A DNA stretch of 10,654 nucleotides from Ectocarpus siliculosus (taxonomy: Eukaryota > Sar > Phaeophyceae > Ectocarpales > Ectocarpaceae). Under the pieces are notes generated by a model that was given only the letters and a program-made list of their open reading frames with translations, was not told where the DNA came from and ran no database searches. The stretch is taken from the NCBI GenBank assembly GCA_000310025.1, contig FN649751.1:2573084-2583737 (forward strand). The letters run 5' to 3'. The position numbers and the translations under genes were made by a program. Below are positions 7,306 to 10,654 of the stretch, in pieces (positions within the stretch are counted from its first letter, which is position 1; each line of letters begins with the position of its first letter).

Positions 7306-8942
7306 AACTTTCGTGTCTTCCTCGGTCATCTCAGAAATTCGGCGGAATTTACGGTACGTTCGTACTCTGTGCTCGACTGCCACGTCTAGAGACGAACCAA
7401 ACCTGTCTCTCCAACGCCCCTCGAGCACAAGCCGGTACACGTGTCCCTCACGAACGCCGACGTGTAATGTAGGGGGTCGGAGACTAGTTTTCCCCTCGGA
7501 TGGTCCAAGAATATTGGCACCGGTGCCCCGGTGTGACCACACCACTACGCCGGCCTTGGTCATATAGAGCCACTTTTCGAGATGGCGTAGTGTCAAGGCG
7601 GGTGGTTCTGTATCCCCCAAAACCCATTTGTCGAACTCTGTTTCCCCGATGTCTCGCTCCAACAGAATCGAATACAGGTTGCGAAAGTAGTTCCCACCGT
7701 CGAGAGCGTTCTTGTTTTGTACGGGCGCACCTTTTTCTGGCCGACCGCCACCACATGAGCTCGTAAACGCACCCGTGGGGTCTACATCACGAAATCCAAA
7801 CCTCTTCCTCTCCCGTGCTAACAGATCGACTTGACTGTCACGCCAAGTGTCGGCGACGAGGACAGCGAGACAGGCGCCAGGAAGCTGTTCTTGCCATTTT
7901 TTGCCGAACGCGGTCATGGGGATATATCGCACACCTCTGTGCCCGAAGGTCGCTATGTTAAGCTGTCTGAAAAGGGGGCTCTGTGAGTCGATACCAGATC
8001 GGACCTGGAGGCTCACAAGAGAGATCGGAATGCCCTGGGAGTCGACGTCGATCCTCCTGCCAGCTGATGCCCAGCAGAGGATTACTCGCCAGGTCTCGTC
8101 GGCCGATGACACAACCAGCTGGCCTTGGCCACCGCCCTCTACGTCCACAAACGCTGTGCGCCAAGCCTCAGCGTCACGCGGGTGGACTATGCCTCTTTCA
8201 AGCACCATCCTAGCCCAAGTTTGAAAATTGTACAGGTTGAGATCTCCTCCGAGGGGGTGTGAGTTGAACCACTTGTGTCCTGGCCCCGCTGATGAAGGGA
8301 AGGAGACACGAATCCTATACCCCGTCCCGAAGACGGCCTGCCGTCGATAGGTTACACCTCGAGGCCCCCTGTAACGCCACCCGTTGCTCCTGTTGGCCAG
8401 GGGCTCGGCCTGGTCCACCTGCTCCACGTAGCGCCACCGGTAGCTGGTAGCATGTGATGACGATACAGCAGCCGTGGTTGACCGTGCCATCCTCTGTTTG
8501 AAATGAGACAACATAATTTTTCTCTTGTTTTACCCGAAGCGTCAACCACGGTGGTGGCGCCACCGTTGACTGATGACAAAATATATCTGTCTCTCGATTA
8601 TCCGTATGTAGTCTAGTAAAGACGCGGCTGTAATGTAGAAATTATTCTTCTCCTTTGAGGGAAGGACGTAGTTGTGAGCGTGTGTCGGTGTTTCCTGCGG
8701 CGAATGTTTCCCGTCGAGATTTGTCCCTCTCCTGTGGGCCTCGCTTCTTTTTGTCAAAAGACCGTCCGTCGTGGTGTGGGTGCAAGTGGGTGCGACAAAA
8801 AAGACTATAAGAAGAGGGGCAGGGATAGTGGGTTCAACACCCAGCCAAGGTACTTGGGGTCGGTGTAGCCAGGAGTAAACGCGTTCGCCCAGGGCACAGG
8901 ACAGTGTGGTCGGCGGTTCCCGCGAACGATTGATGATGCCAT
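7300..8942 (-). CDS. unrecognised protein of the TIR element
   Basis: The main exon is open from the ATG at 8514 to TGA at 7302-7300 (404 aa). A second plausible start, the ATG at 8942, opens a short frame (MASSIVRGNRRPHCPVPWAN...). A phase-0 intron from TGG|GTGTTG (donor at 8840) to CAAACAG|AGGATG (exon from 8493) would join the two into about 431 aa; this join is a guess because the donor is weak. The protein is basic and Trp/Arg-rich, with no signal peptide or membrane segment seen. The C-terminal third has an LTLRHLEKWL helix, a VVVW strand and a PPTLHVGVREGHVYRL segment. That order loosely recalls the region ahead of B-family polymerase domains in some protist mobile elements (low confidence). 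No polymerase, integrase or DDE motif is visible. The uninterrupted frame suggests recent or ongoing constraint. The last codons lie in the subterminal palindrome. Confidence 0.5.
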
Positions 8943-8960
8943 CAATTTGTCAATCACGGC

Positions 8961-9098
8961 GATTTAAAAATTTTTGAGTTTCCCCGAAAGGTGACTTCTC
9001 GACCGTGGCTGACGTCATCGGACGACCATGGTTTTTCCGCCTTTCCTCGGAACGGTCCTGTCAAAAAATCGACCAATGAGAAACTGCGGGCACCTTTT
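8961..9098 (-). repeat. right terminal inverted repeat
   Basis: This is the reverse-complement partner of 7139-7274, ending GCGGGCACCTTTT at 9098. It contains TGACGTCA at 9010-9017, a second exact copy of the octamer found at 7284-7291. Confidence 0.85.
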
Positions 9099-9109
9099 CC
9101 TTTTCAGAG

Positions 9110-9154
9110 AAAAGGTGCCCGCAGTTTTCTGATTGGCCAATTTCTTTGAAAGGA
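9110..9154 (+). repeat. third, truncated TIR copy
   Basis: Forty-five bases match the outermost left TIR (AAAAGGTGCCCGCA, GATTGGCCAATTT, TTTGAAAGGA), then similarity ends. It faces away from the right TIR across an 11-bp spacer (9099-9109), so the two form a near-perfect hairpin of about 36-bp arms. It is probably the remnant of a neighbouring element copy or a failed end-to-end transposition product. Confidence 0.85.
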
Positions 9155-9611
9155 AATTAATTTCTGCCAGCTGTGGTACATCAAATATATCGGCTGGGCT
9201 ACTTCCTGGCGGCCAAATCATTGCTTACGTACCACCGCCGAAACTTTTGGCGCAACAACACATACAGCCACAAACAGAGTGGGAGAGCTCTCCACCACTT
9301 GCAATTCATCTTACCCACTCATGTCGCTCTGACACCGAAAACTAGATTCGAACGAGCGTGCTTTATTGGTAAGTCCCCGTTCCACATTGCGTGAATGATA
9401 CCAATCCTCATCTTGTACCAGATTAGCCTCGACCAAGTGATCACGGGTCTAAGGTGCTCCTCAGACTCCACACTGCTGCTCTCTGATATGGAACTCCCTT
9501 GGTTCTGTTTTCGGTGTCCTTCCCGCAGGCGACGTCCACGGCCGCGGCCCGCGGTCGGTCTCACCGTCGGTGCGTGATAGCCTTCGTACTTGCAGTCTCA
9601 CACCTCATATC
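9155..9611 (+). promoter_or_regulatory. leader/promoter region of the plus-strand plastid-precursor gene
   Basis: There is no coding region I can support. A consensus donor (TTG|GTAAGT, GT at 9369-9370) and an acceptor (TACTTGCAG, AG at 9594-9595) would define a 227-nt intron in the 5' UTR. The coding start would then be 17 nt into the next exon. The intron call rests on splice motifs only. Confidence 0.35.
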
Positions 9612-9758
9612 ATGTCGTCGGGGTTCGCGCTTGGGGCTGTGTGGTTGCTTACTGGCGTGTGTGGTAGGGCTGCGGCCTTCGTTGTGTCTCCCGGTCTGCC
9701 TGCTGCCGCTGGAATGCAACCGCAACTGAGGCGGAAGGGCGAAAAGCGAACTCAATGA
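9612..9758 (+). pseudogene. 5' end of a plastid-targeted precursor gene, cut by the duplication junction
   Basis: From the ATG at 9612 the frame begins MSSGFALGAVWLLTGVCG, a hydrophobic signal-peptide core. It is followed by RAAA-FVVSPG, which resembles the ASAFAP cleavage motif with its key Phe that heterokonts use in bipartite plastid presequences (family knowledge). A Pro/Ala-rich stretch follows, as expected of a transit peptide. After codon 38 (ending at 9725) the sequence enters the duplicated POLR3F segment. Ten unrelated residues follow, then TGA at 9756-9758. The mature protein is therefore missing and its identity cannot be told. In a tandem-duplication model, an intact copy could lie beyond the window at the end of the second unit. 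An ordinary secreted or ER protein is the alternative. Confidence 0.55.
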
Positions 9759-10654
9759 TTCCGTGCCGGGGGGGGCGCGGGCTGCAATTTTCACAAGCAC
9801 GGCAGACCGTGCTAAACGATTGATCAATGGCAACACGATCCCACAAGAAACGAAACCGAAAACGCATCCTGGTGCGTGTGTGCGCGTTGTGCTTTTGCTC
9901 GATGGCATGCACATTCTCGTATAATAAAACGGAGAAACGAAATCGGGAATATGCCCCACTTCCAATGATGATACCATAAGTTTCTCGTGACAGCAGTATA
10001 ATAGCAGCATCACGACTCACGTAAGCCCCATGAGCTTCTTGGCCTTCTCTTCCTGCACCAGCTTGTACCACATGGTGTCGTTCTCTCCCTTGGAGAGCTG
10101 GAGCCGGTTCTGACAAAACCGCCAACAACAAAAAGAGAACACGCGCCGGCGCACGGCAAGCACACGTCGTTAAAACCAGGATCTACCCAGGTCAGTACCG
10201 GCAACAAAAGAACCAAGCGCGAAGGAAAATAACGCACAGCATGTCGGCGCCTGTCACGTAAGGGATCCCCAGAACAAATAATACACGCGCACCCGGGGAG
10301 TCAAGCTCCTAACGCAATGCGACAGCAGGGAAGCGGCTAAGTGTAGCAAAGGTACGCGAGAAGCCCAGTACAAGGTTGACATGTTTCCGCCAAAGTACCT
10401 TGAGCAGCAGCCTGCGCGAGACGTTGAATCGGGCGAGTGCACACGACCGTGCGTGCGCAGAAAGATCGCAACGTAAGAAAAGGCAACCTGAAAATCACGG
10501 GTTAGTGCGCCGGTTCCAATGGTTGTAGACACCGAAGACTGCTGCACACGGCACTCTGTACACGCTATGTAGTACAAGCACAAGTGAATTAACAGATCTG
10601 AGCGATGCAATTTCACCGACCGATGGCATGTGATACTTGGTGGGTAGCGTCGAC
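9726..10654. repeat. direct duplication, copy 2 (truncated by window end)
   Basis: All but three of 929 bases are identical to 4245-5173. The left junction is sharp, and the three bases before it differ from those before 4245. The copy continues to the last base of the window. Confidence 0.97.
10021..10109 (-). pseudogene. second copy of POLR3F exon 3
   Basis: This is an exact counterpart of exon 3 at 4540-4628, with its CAG acceptor and GTGAGT donor preserved. The only exonic change is C to T on the minus strand at 10023, a synonymous Leu codon change. Exon 4 and everything downstream are absent, because the copy stops inside intron 3. A transcript from this copy could encode at most the first winged helix and would then run antisense through the plastid-precursor start. 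It may be an unprocessed 5' fragment or an assembly or allelic artefact. Confidence 0.8.

Larger units (their letters stand above)
7139..9098 (-). mobile_element. TIR-flanked mobile element, unclassified
   Basis: The left end (7139-7274) and the reverse complement of the right end (9098-8961) align over about 136 bp with scattered mismatches. Both start AAAAGGTGCCCGCA and share TTTTTTGA, CGATGAC, GAGAAGTC and CCTTTCGG blocks. The interior is almost filled by one minus-strand gene beginning 19 bp inside the right repeat. This layout is that of a cut-and-paste DNA transposon or a TIR element with a single cargo gene. No DDE signature was identified. No target-site duplication can be read, because a further TIR fragment abuts the right end and the left flank is low-complexity GA. 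Confidence 0.75.

Noticed and set aside
8542-8757. Minus-strand frame with a protein-like stretch (FYITAASLLDYIRIIERQ)
   Set aside because: It could be an exon of the element's gene, but I found no splice pair joining it in frame to the main exon. It is treated as part of the possible intron.
8825-8845. tRNA T-arm-like GGGTTCAACACCC
   Set aside because: The stem pairs only partly, and no acceptor stem, D-arm or anticodon arm can be folded around it.
7207-9154. CRISPR-like or tandem array reading of the repeated blocks
   Set aside because: The repeats are inverted ends of a mobile element, not regularly spaced direct repeats, and the context is eukaryotic.
9345-9362. GATTCGAAC, a B-box-like motif
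   Set aside because: There is no matching A box or cloverleaf upstream. A 9-base match is expected by chance and there is no terminator-like T-run at the right distance.
10649-10654. Window ends in GTCGAC, suggesting a cloning-site end
   Set aside because: The same six bases occur inside the first copy at 5168-5173 as genomic sequence, so this may be chance.

Overview
The window looks like nuclear DNA from a stramenopile, most likely a brown alga (inference). The pointers are one conserved gene cut into eight coding exons by introns averaging about 660 bp, simple-repeat-rich introns, genes on alternating strands, and a signal peptide with an ASAFAP-like cleavage site typical of heterokont plastid precursors. 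Nothing prokaryotic is present.

Region by region. (1) 1-1193: left flank, probably mostly the 3' UTR of the next gene plus a weak partial exon at the left edge; no gene is confidently assigned. (2) 1194-6735, minus strand: a complete gene for RNA polymerase III subunit RPC6 (POLR3F/RPC34/C39), 300 aa, reconstructed exon by exon. Every exon phase matches, and the C-terminal cysteines keep the spacing of the human [4Fe-4S] ligands. (3) 6736-7138: 5' leader and promoter of that gene, with a probable intron acceptor in the 5' UTR. (4) 7139-9098: a roughly 1.96-kb mobile element with imperfect 136-138 bp terminal inverted repeats. Its interior is nearly filled by one minus-strand gene (about 400-430 aa) of unrecognised family. 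A third, truncated copy of the terminal repeat lies tail-to-tail with the right end at 9110-9154. (5) 9612-9725, plus strand: the first 38 codons of a gene with a signal peptide and plastid-type cleavage site. (6) 9726-10654: a second copy, 926 of 929 positions identical, of 4245-5173, which is POLR3F exon 3 with its flanking introns. It runs off the window end.

The two copies are in direct orientation with a constant offset of 5481 bp. The simplest reading is a head-to-tail tandem duplication of the unit 4245-9725, or two alleles concatenated in the assembly. The junction at 9725/9726 cuts the plastid-precursor gene exactly between codons and leaves a second, 5'-only fragment of POLR3F. POLR3F and the plastid-precursor gene are divergently oriented, and the mobile element sits in the intergenic space between them, starting about 400 bp upstream of the POLR3F start codon.
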